A stretch of 21,848 bases of DNA, from contig URYK01000043.1 in assembly GCA_900552125.1 (NCBI GenBank), positions 1 to 21,848 of the forward strand. The letters run 5' to 3'. Both the position numbers and the translations under genes were made by a program. Shown here piece after piece: positions 13,816 through 21,783 of the stretch. The notes below the pieces were generated by a model. It was not told the origin of the DNA. It did no database searches and worked only from the letters and a program-made list of their open reading frames with translations. Each line of letters opens with the position of its first letter. The stretch's first letter is position 1. Origin of the DNA: an uncultured Solobacterium sp. GTDB lineage: Bacteria > Bacillota_I > Bacilli_A > Erysipelotrichales > Erysipelotrichaceae.

Positions 13816-13954
13816 TGAAAAGACAACAAGTAACGATAAAAATGTTTTAAAATTCTTTTATAAGGGGTCGGAGTTCTCAATACGTTAATCGTTGTATTGA
13901 GAAGATTAGAGAAGTGTTTAGACTTTGTTAGAAGTTTAAATACTTCTTTTTTAT
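13816..13954 (+). repeat. Interspersed structured repeat, copy E
   Basis: This is the most diverged full copy. The first box reads GACAACAAGTAACGATAAAAA. Hairpin 2 has the best pairing of all (TCTCAATAC / GTATTGAGA, nine pairs): the A-to-T change in its left arm is matched by the right arm, which looks compensatory. The terminator GAAGTGTTTAGACTT / AAGTTTAAATACTTC is followed by six T. It closes the array; the PTS operon's control region begins about 160 nt later. The rest of 13955-14110 is AT-rich with nothing recognisable. Confidence 0.82.
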
Positions 13955-14114
13955 AAAAAAGAATATAAAAAATGATGAAAAATAAATAGAAAAAAATTTT
14001 TAGGGTATTAAAAAGATAAAACTGTATAAAATAGTACCGTGAAAAGTAAGTTTGTGATATTTCATTAATAGAAAGCAATTGTATATAAATCAATAGATAA
14101 ATTTATTTTTTTGT

Positions 14115-14128
14115 TGGAAACGATTTCA
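14115..14128 (+). promoter_or_regulatory. CcpA cre site
   Basis: TGGAAACGATTTCA matches the catabolite-responsive element consensus TGWAANCGNTNWCA at 13 of 14 positions. It sits 7 nt upstream of the -35 box, fitting CcpA control of the PTS operon by preferred sugars. Confidence 0.72.
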
Positions 14129-14135
14129 AAATTTG

Positions 14136-14164
14136 TTGACAGAGATATCTTTTTTTGGTATATT
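14136..14164 (+). promoter_or_regulatory. Sigma-A promoter of the sucrose-type PTS operon
   Basis: A perfect -35 TTGACA (14136-14141) is followed, at 17 nt, by TATATT (14159-14164). Transcription would begin near 14171, leaving a leader of about 115 nt that contains the antitermination switch. Confidence 0.85.
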
Positions 14165-14177
14165 ATTAGCGAAATCA

Positions 14178-14205
14178 ATGAGAGTAACTCTTTTGAGGCT
14201 TAACC
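14178..14205 (+). promoter_or_regulatory. RAT site for BglG-type antiterminator
   Basis: The leader segment contains GAGAGTAACTC, TTTT, then GAGGCTTAACC. This fits the RAT pattern (GTnACT ... GGCnnAACC) bound by the CAT domain of SacT/LicT-type proteins. Its 3' part is the left arm of the following terminator, so RAT binding and termination exclude each other. The encoded antiterminator (14776-15621) is the expected ligand. Confidence 0.68.
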
Positions 14206-14262
14206 AGAGATTCATATAATTACTACGTAGTGAGCAGTGGGAAGCAAAAAAAGAGTTTTTTT
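14186..14262 (+). terminator. Conditional leader terminator overlapping the RAT
   Basis: AACTCTTTT (14186-14194) pairs with AAAAGAGTT (14249-14257), and GCTT (14198-14201) with AAGC (14242-14245). Five further T follow. An alternative local hairpin, GGAAGCAAAAAAA / TTTTTTTGTTTCC (14240-14268), also forms. Either would stop transcription before the EIIA gene unless the antiterminator holds the RAT. Confidence 0.6.
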
Positions 14263-14285
14263 GTTTCCTGGGATAGGAGTAGAAT

Positions 14286-14771
14286 ATGTTTGGGTTGAAA
14301 AAGAAAAGTAAGACAGTAGAATTAGCTTCACCTATCAATGGGAAAATGATAAATTTAAAAGATGTCCCGGATAAAGTCTTTGCCTCTGAGATGATGGGGC
14401 CTGGTGTAGCGTTTATTTCAAATGATGGTAAAGTTTATTCACCATGTAATGGGGAACTTGTTACAGTATTCCCAACCAAACATGCATTAGGTATCAAAGC
14501 AGAAAATGGAGCAGAAATCCTAATTCATTTTGGTTTAGATACAGTTCAATTAGAAGGAGAAGGCTTTACACAGATTGCAAAAGAAGGTCAAAAGGTAAAA
14601 AAAGGAGACCTGATTTTGGAAGTTGATATAGATACACTTCAAAATAAAGGATTCAATATTGACACTCCTATGATTATAACGAATTCAGATGGTTTTGATG
14701 TAAAGGTACATGAATTTACATGTGTTACAGCAAACTTAGAAGTTGTTATTACTTTAGAAAAGAAGTGTTAA
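14286..14771 (+). CDS. PTS EIIA component, glucose family, free-standing
   Basis: The 161-residue protein is a single EIIA(Glc)-type domain. It contains PINGKMINLKDVPDKVFASEMMGPG (two parts of the barrel core), H66 in FPTKHALGI, and the phosphorylated H81 in EILIHFGLDTVQLEGEGF. It takes phosphate from HPr and passes it to Cys29 of the EIIB domain encoded downstream (15694-17091), which lacks its own EIIA domain, so the two are functionally paired. AGGAG lies 7 nt before the ATG. The gene is first in the operon behind the RAT/terminator leader, so its expression depends on the antiterminator encoded next, 4 nt after its stop. Confidence 0.92.
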   Translation: MFGLKKKSKTVELASPINGKMINLKDVPDKVFASEMMGPGVAFISNDGKVYSPCNGELVTVFPTKHALGIKAENGAEILIHFGLDTVQLEGEGFTQIAKEGQKVKKGDLILEVDIDTLQNKGFNIDTPMIITNSDGFDVKVHEFTCVTANLEVVITLEKKC

Positions 14772-14775
14772 GCAT

Positions 14776-15621
14776 ATGGAAGTTATTAAAAAATTAGGAA
14801 ACAATGCTGCTGTATGTAAAGATAATAGTGGAAGAGAGTTAATAGCAATCGGATTAGGAATTGGCTTTCCTAAATGTCCATATATTTTAGAAGATTTAAG
14901 TAAGATTGATCGAACATTTTATGATGTAGATACAGAATATTTAAGTTTATTTGAAAATATCGATTCAGAAATTTTTGCTATTTCTGCTGATGTAATTGAT
15001 TTAGCTACTATGATGTTAAGTATGCCTTTAAAGAATAATGCGGTTTATATATTAGCAGATCATTTGAATTTTGCAATTGTTCGTTTAAACAAAGGGATGA
15101 TTTTTTCAACTCCGATTTCAAATGAGTTAAGAGATTTATATCCTGTAGAGGTAAAGATAGCTAAATATACATTAGGATTAGTGCATAAAAGGTTAAATGT
15201 TGAATTGCCTGAAGAAGAAATTTATGCGATTGCAATGAACATTATCAACATGGAAGAAAATATATCTGTTACGAGTAACGTTACGATCAAGTCTGAATTT
15301 ATTCAAGAAATTGTAAATATTATTGAAGCACAGATGAAAGTTTCAATAGATACGAATTCATTTAATTATTCCAGGTTTGCTTCTCATATACAGTATTTGT
15401 TTAGAAGAAAGAGCCAATGTACAGAAATAAGTAGTGCAAATAAAAAACTATTTAAAATTTTAAAAAGTGAGTACACAGAGACATATCAATGTGTATTACT
15501 AATTAAGGAATCAATTTTTAAAAAATTCAAATGGGATATTGATGATGAAGAAATTTTATATTTAATTCTTCATGTTAATCGATTGTGTTCACATGAGGGT
15601 GTAACGAGTGAGTCGGCATAA
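14776..15621 (+). CDS. BglG/SacT-family transcription antiterminator
   Basis: The 281-residue protein has an N-terminal RNA-binding CAT domain (EVIKKLGNNAAVCKD...GLGIGF, 1-55) and two PRD domains (about 65-168 and 170-277). Regulatory histidines are H96 (LADHLNFAIVRL) and H137 in PRD1, and H204 (FASHIQYLF) and H266 (LILHVNRL) in PRD2. The position of the second PRD1 phosphorylation site (His159 of LicT, in ALHFVNA) is N155 here (AMNIINM). The protein would bind the RAT in the operon leader when not phosphorylated by the EIIB, coupling transcription to sugar uptake. It lies between EIIA and EIIBC genes, giving autoregulation. The ribosome site (AAGAAGTG) is weak, so it may be translated by coupling to EIIA. 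Confidence 0.9.
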   Translation: MEVIKKLGNNAAVCKDNSGRELIAIGLGIGFPKCPYILEDLSKIDRTFYDVDTEYLSLFENIDSEIFAISADVIDLATMMLSMPLKNNAVYILADHLNFAIVRLNKGMIFSTPISNELRDLYPVEVKIAKYTLGLVHKRLNVELPEEEIYAIAMNIINMEENISVTSNVTIKSEFIQEIVNIIEAQMKVSIDTNSFNYSRFASHIQYLFRRKSQCTEISSANKKLFKILKSEYTETYQCVLLIKESIFKKFKWDIDDEEILYLILHVNRLCSHEGVTSESA

Positions 15622-15669
15622 CCTTTACACGATATTGCATTTTAATATGCATAACGCGTAAAGGTTTTT
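15620..15669 (+). terminator. Intercistronic hairpin between antiterminator and EIIBC genes
   Basis: AACCTTTAC (15620-15628) pairs with GTAAAGGTT (15658-15666), with an inner TTGCAT/ATGCA stem, then a short T run. It starts inside the antiterminator stop codon. As the operon continues 25 nt later, it must act as a partial terminator, a processing site or an RNA stabiliser. Confidence 0.62.
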
Positions 15670-15693
15670 ATTATTTAGAAAGGATTAATAAGT

Positions 15694-17091
15694 ATGAAAA
15701 AAGAAAAAGCTATACAGATTGCTAACGAAGTATTAGAACAAGTGGGAGGGAAAGATAATGTTTCTAAAGTTTTACATTGTCAGACTCGTCTTCGCTTTAA
15801 TTTAAAAGATGAAAGTATTGCGGATAATGATAAGATTGAAGCAATTAATGGCGTTTTAGGTGTAGTCAGAGCTGGTGGTCAAGTACAAGTTGTCATTGGT
15901 ACAGAAGTGAAAGATGTTTATAAAGAAATATGTGAAATTGGTAGCTTTGAAAACACAGACAAGGAATCAGTTCCTACAAAGAAAGAAAAAATCACATTAA
16001 AATCAATTGGCAATGGAATCTTGGATGCGATTTCAGGTAGTATGGGACCTGCAATTCCAGCAATTGTTGCTTCGGCATTCTTCAAAATGCTGGTTGCAGT
16101 TTTAGGGCCAGATGTATTAAATGTTATTGGGGAAGGAAATGATTTATATACTCTATTTACTTTTGTAGGAGATACAGCTTTCTATTTCTTCCCAGTAATT
16201 GTTGGATATACAAGTGCAAAAAAATTTAATTTAAACCCAGTATTAGGGATTTTGATGGGAGCAATTTTGATTCATCCAACATTTGTTGGTTTGGTAGGGC
16301 AAGAGTTTACGGTGTATGGCATTCCATGTAATGTTCAAAGTTATGCAAGTTCAATTGTTCCAATTATCTTGTCAAACTGGGTAATGTCATATGTTGCTCG
16401 TTTCTTTGATCGAGTGGTTCCAGGGTCTATTCGTTCTGTATTCTCACCAGCATTTACAATTGCGACTATGTTGCCAATTGCATTGTGCGTGTTTGGCCCA
16501 GCAGGATCATTTATAGGACAATATGTCGTTGCAGCGTTGTTCTCATTAGAAGGTGTTGCTGGATTTATTGGTATTGGATTGATTGCCGCATTGTATCCTA
16601 TTTTGGTCATGACTGGTATGCATATGGTATTGCTTACTGCATTGTTCCAAATCTTTGCTACTTATGGAAGTGATGCGTTTGCAGCGGTTGCGGTTTCTGT
16701 TTCAAGTTTCTCAATCATGGGTGTAGGTATTGGGGCATTCTTCCGCTTAAAAAATAAAGAACAAAAAGCCCTTGCATTATCTTATGGTATTACAGCAATT
16801 GTAGCTGGTACATCAGAACCAACAATTTATGGTATTTGTACAAAGTATAAAAAACCGTTCCTTGGTTTATTGGCTGGTGGATTCTTAGGTGGTGCTTATG
16901 CTGGTTTAACAGGTGTTATTGATGCGACTTTAGTTCCTTCTTCAAATATCTTTGCTGCATTATGTTTCTTGGGAGAATCACAAGCTAACGTTGTCAATGG
17001 TATCATTGCTTGTGCTATTGCATTTATCTCAACGGCGGTCCTTGTATACTTCTTTGGTTTTGATAAAAACGAAAAAGATATTCAAGGTTAA
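15694..17091 (+). CDS. PTS EIIBC permease, sucrose/beta-glucoside type
   Basis: Residues 1-90 are EIIB with the phospho-cysteine C29 in VLHCQTRLRF. Residues 105-460 are the hydrophobic EIIC channel, with about ten membrane segments and the substrate-site motif GTSEPTIYG, which corresponds to the GITEPAIYG of relatives. There is no fused EIIA; the free-standing EIIA encoded upstream provides it. The protein imports and phosphorylates a sugar at the membrane. With GH32 and fructokinase genes in the same operon, the substrate is most likely sucrose or another fructoside. Replacement of the usual I and A in the motif by S and T, together with the two esterase genes downstream, leaves room for a modified substrate. 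AGAAAGGA gives a good ribosome site. Confidence 0.9.
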   Translation: MKKEKAIQIANEVLEQVGGKDNVSKVLHCQTRLRFNLKDESIADNDKIEAINGVLGVVRAGGQVQVVIGTEVKDVYKEICEIGSFENTDKESVPTKKEKITLKSIGNGILDAISGSMGPAIPAIVASAFFKMLVAVLGPDVLNVIGEGNDLYTLFTFVGDTAFYFFPVIVGYTSAKKFNLNPVLGILMGAILIHPTFVGLVGQEFTVYGIPCNVQSYASSIVPIILSNWVMSYVARFFDRVVPGSIRSVFSPAFTIATMLPIALCVFGPAGSFIGQYVVAALFSLEGVAGFIGIGLIAALYPILVMTGMHMVLLTALFQIFATYGSDAFAAVAVSVSSFSIMGVGIGAFFRLKNKEQKALALSYGITAIVAGTSEPTIYGICTKYKKPFLGLLAGGFLGGAYAGLTGVIDATLVPSSNIFAALCFLGESQANVVNGIIACAIAFISTAVLVYFFGFDKNEKDIQG

Positions 17092-17151
17092 TACAAGATA
17101 ATGAGGGAAGTTTATCTTCCCCATATAATTTATAGTTAGGAAAGATGTTAT

Positions 17152-18042
17152 ATGATTAATTCAAGAATAAACTTGCCTAGTGGTGCTTATTTTGACACGT
17201 ATATTATGGAATCGGAAATCAATTATCGTGAATATAGAAAGCGTCCAGCCATTATCGTTGCACCTGGAGGAGCGTATGCAATTCATGCCACAAAAGAAAG
17301 TGAACCTGTCGCTTTTCAATTTATGCAGATGGGATATCAAGTATTTGTGTTGAAATATTCTGTCGGCTCAGATCGTGCAAATCCAAAAAAGGGAATCATG
17401 AAAAATGCTAAATATCCAATTCAAGTGATTGAAATGTTCGAAACATTGCATATTGTAAAACAGAATGCTGATGAATGGAAGGTTGATGCAAGTCGTATAT
17501 TTTTGATGGGTTTTTCGGCAGGAGGGCATGTGTGTGCTTCTTGTGGTGTTCGTTGGAATGATTTGGAAATCATAAAAAATTTAAGTTTTGTTCCTAAAGA
17601 AGAAGAACTAAAAGTAAATGGAATTGTTTTGGGATATCCTTTTTTGGCGCCAAATAGTGAAGAATTTTTCTTACGTCATAAATTGGAAGACGTTGAAAGA
17701 GTCCAAAGTATTATGAATTATGTACTTTATCAAACTGATGAACCATCATTGGATCAATTAAAAAAAGTTGACTTATTAAATTATGTTTCTTCAGATACTG
17801 TACCAATGTTTATTTGGCATTCTATTGATGATCCAGTTGTCGATTCAAGGAATTCTACGAAATTCGTTTCTAAATTATTAGAAAATGGTATACAAGCAGA
17901 ATATCATTTGTTTGGACATGGAGAACATGGAAAAGCATTGGAAAATTGTTTGACACATATGAATGACAATGAAATCGATCATCATTTGAACCAATGGATA
18001 CTATTAGCAGATTTTTGGATGAATAGTATAGGAGGTAAATAA
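17152..18042 (+). CDS. Alpha/beta-hydrolase, acetyl-esterase-like (BD-FAE/AXE group)
   Basis: The 296-residue protein has no signal peptide, so it acts in the cytoplasm. It shows an oxyanion-type APGGAYAI (38-45), nucleophile S122 in LMGFSAGGHV, acid D227 in HSIDDPVV, and H259 in FGHGEHG, a complete triad. The set resembles intracellular carbohydrate acetyl/feruloyl esterases. A cytoplasmic location after PTS import suggests it removes acyl groups from the incoming phospho-sugar. It starts 60 nt after EIIBC, behind GGAAAG, and is followed after 4 nt by a second, unrelated esterase, so the pair may have different ester positions or acyl lengths. The exact substrate cannot be read from sequence. 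Confidence 0.83.
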   Translation: MINSRINLPSGAYFDTYIMESEINYREYRKRPAIIVAPGGAYAIHATKESEPVAFQFMQMGYQVFVLKYSVGSDRANPKKGIMKNAKYPIQVIEMFETLHIVKQNADEWKVDASRIFLMGFSAGGHVCASCGVRWNDLEIIKNLSFVPKEEELKVNGIVLGYPFLAPNSEEFFLRHKLEDVERVQSIMNYVLYQTDEPSLDQLKKVDLLNYVSSDTVPMFIWHSIDDPVVDSRNSTKFVSKLLENGIQAEYHLFGHGEHGKALENCLTHMNDNEIDHHLNQWILLADFWMNSIGGK

Positions 18043-18046
18043 AACG

Positions 18047-18940
18047 ATGAGAAAAGAAGATTATACGATTTTTGAATATCGCATGGGAAAAGAAATCAAA
18101 TATGCAGACATGATTTATGACGAAAAAATGAATGGTGTATTTGAAAAGATTTGTGTAAGAACGAAAACAGCAGGATATGTTGATATATCTATTTATAGAC
18201 CGTTGGATTGGGATAATAAGACATTGTTGAAGCCAGTATTCAATTTTCATGGTGGCGGAAATGTCTTAGGCTACTATGAACAAGATGGAAAATACTGTCG
18301 CTTATTGGCAGATTTAACGGGCTGTGCCATTTTCAATGTTGATTACGTGTTAGCACCAGAATTTAAATATCCAAAGAGTCTATTTTCTAGCTATGAGGCA
18401 ATTGTAGAGATTTTAAAACGAAATTCAGAATTACTGATTGATAAAGAGAATGTTATGGTTATGGGACATAGTGCTGGTGGTTATATTTCAGCTTGCTTAT
18501 GTTTGATTAATAGAGATAGAAAAGAAATTCCAATCAAGGGAGCTATATTGGACTATCCGCCTTTACGACAAGAAATTAGTTCGGAACTTCGAAAAGTAGA
18601 AGATCCATCAAAAGCAATTTCGGAGAATAGAATGTTGCAATATATCAATTGGTATTACAATAGTTTTGATGAACTTGATGAAGAGCTGGCATCTCCTTTA
18701 TTGGCAGATTTACATAACCTACCCAAAATGCTAGTGATCAGTGCAGAGTTTGACTCACTGAAGAATGAAGAAAAATTATTTGCGGATAAAATGAAAGAAT
18801 CAGGTGGCAGTGTAAAATATGTGGAATTTGCGAATTGTCGTCATGGTTTTACGCATAAATGGTTTGATGAGTATATGCCAAAAGAAGCTGATAAAGCATG
18901 GGAAATGATGGCAGATTTTATAAAGGAAATTATGGGATGA
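18047..18940 (+). CDS. Alpha/beta-hydrolase, hormone-sensitive-lipase (HSL)-like esterase
   Basis: This 297-residue cytoplasmic protein has the HSL-family oxyanion motif HGGG (68-71), the YVLAPEFKYP segment (100-109), nucleophile S142 in VMGHSAGGY, an acid in ISAEFDSLKN and a histidine in NCRHGFTH. GHSAGG replaces the usual GDSAGG. The family hydrolyses short-chain esters. It differs clearly from the esterase gene immediately upstream (HSL versus BD-FAE type), so this is not a tandem duplication. GGAGG inside the upstream gene's end serves as the ribosome site. The fructofuranosidase gene begins 1 nt after its stop, a coupling that puts it firmly within the sugar pathway. Confidence 0.83.
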   Translation: MRKEDYTIFEYRMGKEIKYADMIYDEKMNGVFEKICVRTKTAGYVDISIYRPLDWDNKTLLKPVFNFHGGGNVLGYYEQDGKYCRLLADLTGCAIFNVDYVLAPEFKYPKSLFSSYEAIVEILKRNSELLIDKENVMVMGHSAGGYISACLCLINRDRKEIPIKGAILDYPPLRQEISSELRKVEDPSKAISENRMLQYINWYYNSFDELDEELASPLLADLHNLPKMLVISAEFDSLKNEEKLFADKMKESGGSVKYVEFANCRHGFTHKWFDEYMPKEADKAWEMMADFIKEIMG

Positions 18941-18941
18941 T

Positions 18942-20249
18942 ATGTCGGTGAATAAGTTGAAGTATCATTTGATGCCAAGGAAAGGTTGGCTGAATGATCC
19001 CAATGGACTGGTGTACTTTAAAGGTCACTATCATATATTTTATCAGGCGGATGAGGATGATCTTCAAGGGCGAGCAAATAAATCTTGGGGACACTATTCC
19101 ACAAAAGATTTTGTTACTTATACCCAGCATGACTTAGCTATATTGCCGGATTCAAAATATGATCAAAACGGCGCTTATTCAGGAAGTGCAATCGTAAAAG
19201 AAGGTACTCTGTATTTGTTTTATACAGGAAACGTGAAGCATTCAGGGAATTATGACTATATTCATTTAGGAAGAGAGCATAATTTGATGCGCGTAGAGAG
19301 TAAAGATGGTATCCATTTTGAAAATAAGAAGTGTATCTTAAAAAACGATGATTATCCTAGCGATTGTACAAATCATGTTCGAGATCCAAAGATCTTTGTA
19401 ATAGATGGAAAGTATCATCTAGTATTAGGGGCGCGACTTAGTGATGATACTAGTTGTGTTCTTGAATATATAAGTGATGATCTTGAATCTTGGACATATT
19501 TTCATAGGTATACACCAAATAAAGATGTAGGTTTTATGATTGAATGTCCAGAGTATATTCAAGATGGGAGTGACAATTTCATTTTATGTAGTCCACAAGG
19601 GCTGCAAAAAAATATGCAACCATTTCAAAATGTATATGATACTGGATACTATAGAATAGAACAATATAATTTGGTTGATTATCAAACGTTGGATTATGGA
19701 TTTGATTTCTATGCACCACAAACATTTTATAATACAAAGCGCCAAATCATGATTGCATGGATTGGAATGCCAGACAACAAGTATTTTGACCAAATTGAGG
19801 ATTGGAATCAGACATTGAGTTTACCAAGAATGATTGATTTCGATAAAGGAGAAATCAAACAAAGACCTATTGATGAAGTTTTGGGGTTACGAAAACCAAA
19901 AAAAGTGTTTACGGATGACTTTATAATTTCAAAATCAAGTAATATTGAGTTTGAAGTACTTCAAGATTTTTCATTGCACTTGAACAATATTTCTCTTATT
20001 TATGAAAAGGAAGTACTATGTTTAGATCTTTCAAAATGTAATTGTAAAAGATCAAAGAGATATATTAAAGATATTCATATAAATAATATGTCTATATTCA
20101 TAGATGAATCAGTATTAGAAATATTTATCAATGATGGTCGATATACAATGACATCAAGATTTTATGATTCAAAAGATAATCTATTTGTCACAAGTAAAGG
20201 GTTAAAAAGAATCGTTACGTATGAAATGAGGGGGTTTGAAATTCTATGA
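18942..20249 (+). CDS. scrB: GH32 beta-fructofuranosidase / sucrose-6-phosphate hydrolase
   Basis: The 435-residue protein has all three GH32 landmarks: nucleophile D19 in WLNDPNG, transition-state stabiliser D148 in VRDPKIF, and acid/base E201 in ECPEYI, plus FYQ (33-35) and YSGSA (79-83). A five-bladed propeller fills residues 1-300 and a beta-sandwich the rest. It lacks a signal peptide, as expected for a cytoplasmic enzyme acting on a PTS-phosphorylated fructoside, releasing glucose-6-phosphate and fructose. At 435 residues it is shorter than typical ScrB proteins of about 480; the N-terminal extension before the catalytic motif is missing. The fructokinase gene overlaps its stop by ATGA. 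Specificity for a fructo-oligosaccharide phosphate is also possible. Confidence 0.9.
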   Translation: MSVNKLKYHLMPRKGWLNDPNGLVYFKGHYHIFYQADEDDLQGRANKSWGHYSTKDFVTYTQHDLAILPDSKYDQNGAYSGSAIVKEGTLYLFYTGNVKHSGNYDYIHLGREHNLMRVESKDGIHFENKKCILKNDDYPSDCTNHVRDPKIFVIDGKYHLVLGARLSDDTSCVLEYISDDLESWTYFHRYTPNKDVGFMIECPEYIQDGSDNFILCSPQGLQKNMQPFQNVYDTGYYRIEQYNLVDYQTLDYGFDFYAPQTFYNTKRQIMIAWIGMPDNKYFDQIEDWNQTLSLPRMIDFDKGEIKQRPIDEVLGLRKPKKVFTDDFIISKSSNIEFEVLQDFSLHLNNISLIYEKEVLCLDLSKCNCKRSKRYIKDIHINNMSIFIDESVLEIFINDGRYTMTSRFYDSKDNLFVTSKGLKRIVTYEMRGFEIL

Positions 20250-21208
20250 AAAAATTATTAGCTATTGGAGAAGCGCTAATTGATATGATTCCATCAAATA
20301 CTGGGCGAATCAAGGATGTACAAAGTTTTTCACCTAAAGTAGGAGGAGCACCATTAAATGTGTGTGGAGCGTATTCAAAGCTTGGAGGTAATAGCAACAT
20401 AATTACGATGTTAGGAAATGATCCTTTTGGGGATAAAATTCTAGATGAGTTAAACAGTTTTGGTATAAATGTAGATTATGTAAAGAGAACAAATTTAGCA
20501 AATACATCTTTGGCATTTGTAGCGTTGGATGAAAATGCGAATCGAGAGTTTTCTTTCTATCGTAAGATAGGTGCAGATATGTTATTATCTGAAAAAGAGA
20601 TTGAACAAAATTGGTTTTCAGATAGTTATGGATTACATTTCTGCTCAGTTTCTCTAGGTGATTTTCCAATGCGACAAGCACATGATCGAGCGCTAAAGAT
20701 TGCAAAAGAGCAGGGTATTGTCGTTTCATTTGATCCAAATGTTCGTTTACCTTTGTTTGATGATCATGAATACTTAAGAAAAAACATAAATGAATATCTT
20801 AAATATGCTGATATTCTCAAAATCAGTGAAGAAGAAGTAGAGTTTATTTTTGGGAATGATGATATTGAGAAGAATTTAGAGTATTTGTTTGATCAAGGGG
20901 TAAAACTATTGATTTATACATCAGGGAAAGATGGCGCTACAGCATTTACGAAACATATTAAAGTGCATTCAGATGGTATTAAAGTTAATGCAATAGATAC
21001 AACAGGTGCAGGAGATGGCTTTATTGGAAGTTTTTTGTATCAGTTATCAAAAGATGAAGTAAATGTAAAGCATCTAGAAAATTTAAAGGAAGAACAGATA
21101 AAACAATATTTAGATTTATCGAATAAATTCTGTGCTTTTTCAGTCACGAAAGAAGGGGCCATTGCGAGTTACCCAACCTTTGAAGAGCTTACTAAATTTG
21201 TTAGATAA
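20246..21208 (+). CDS. scrK: PfkB-family fructokinase
   Basis: The 320-residue ribokinase-fold enzyme has GEALIDMIPS near the start, the sugar-binding signature GGAPLNVCGAYSKLGG (33-48), and the C-terminal signature DTTGAGDGFIGSF (251-263), in which D257 is the catalytic base. Such enzymes phosphorylate fructose with ATP to fructose-6-phosphate, completing breakdown of the fructoside hydrolysed by the GH32 enzyme. The start codon overlaps the GH32 stop (ATGA), so both are translated together, and a ribosome site (GAGGGGG) lies in the preceding codons. It is the last gene of the operon. The fructose-specific role rests on context and on resemblance to ScrK; other PfkB kinases share the motifs. 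Confidence 0.87.
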   Translation: MKKLLAIGEALIDMIPSNTGRIKDVQSFSPKVGGAPLNVCGAYSKLGGNSNIITMLGNDPFGDKILDELNSFGINVDYVKRTNLANTSLAFVALDENANREFSFYRKIGADMLLSEKEIEQNWFSDSYGLHFCSVSLGDFPMRQAHDRALKIAKEQGIVVSFDPNVRLPLFDDHEYLRKNINEYLKYADILKISEEEVEFIFGNDDIEKNLEYLFDQGVKLLIYTSGKDGATAFTKHIKVHSDGIKVNAIDTTGAGDGFIGSFLYQLSKDEVNVKHLENLKEEQIKQYLDLSNKFCAFSVTKEGAIASYPTFEELTKFVR

Positions 21209-21323
21209 AGAGCTAGAACTATGTTATATCTTTGTCTTGTATGGCATCATCTAATTTATCTTCTATTTTTAGGATTTGTAAAACAGATGTTTTTGAAGTT
21301 TGAATAGTGATTTTATAATAATT

Positions 21324-21367
21324 AAACTACTCTCTTTACTTAATGATTAGTGAGGAGAGTAGTTTTT
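21324..21367 (+). terminator. Terminator of the PTS operon
   Basis: AAACTACTCTC (21324-21334) pairs perfectly with GAGAGTAGTTT (21355-21365), with a further inner stem TTACT/AGTGA, then TTTTTG. It lies 115 nt after the fructokinase stop. Apart from it, 21209-21570 shows nothing recognisable. Confidence 0.85.
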
Positions 21368-21570
21368 GTTTAGATAATAAATTTTTTGACTTTTACAAAT
21401 AGTTATGGATAAAGGATTTAATGTAATCATATTTTCCCATTATTGCATCAAATTAACCTTATTAATTCTTCTACTAAATATTCAAATATTTTAGAATCAC
21501 GAAATGCATGAAAGATGGAGAATGAAAAAAGCCACAAACCTCTTATAAAAAGGTCTGCAGCGTTATTTGC

Positions 21571-21648
21571 TGGCGCCCTCGATAGGAGTCGAACCTACGC
21601 AAAACATGCCTTAGGAGGGCACTGCTCTATCCACTGAGCTACGAGGGC
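21571..21648 (-). tRNA. tRNA-Arg (anticodon CCT), CCA encoded
   Basis: On the minus strand the acceptor arms GCCCTCG and CGAGGGC pair, followed by discriminator G and an encoded CCA. The D arm contains GCTCAGTGGATAGAGC, the anticodon stem is GTGCC/GGCAT with loop CTCCTAA, and the T arm contains GTAGG-TTCGACT-CCTAT. Anticodon CCT reads AGG. It lies convergent to the PTS operon. Confidence 0.93.
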
Positions 21649-21783
21649 GTATATAAATAATTTAATGATAGGCTATATGAAGAATAAATCGATATAATAT
21701 AGTGACTACCTAAAATATTATACCATAAACTTATTTATTTAGAAGATGGAAAATTGGTAGTTTGATGTTTTAGGCAGGTTTAT

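Noticed and set aside
7926..13954. CRISPR array
   Set aside because: Repeats are about 140 bp and are separated by whole genes of 0.5-2 kb; there are no short regular spacers and no cas genes.
21526..21560. Minus-strand terminator just behind the tRNA gene
   Set aside because: The pairing (ACCT/AGGT plus two A-T pairs) is weak and the T run is 8 nt away; it may still act, but the evidence is too thin for a feature.
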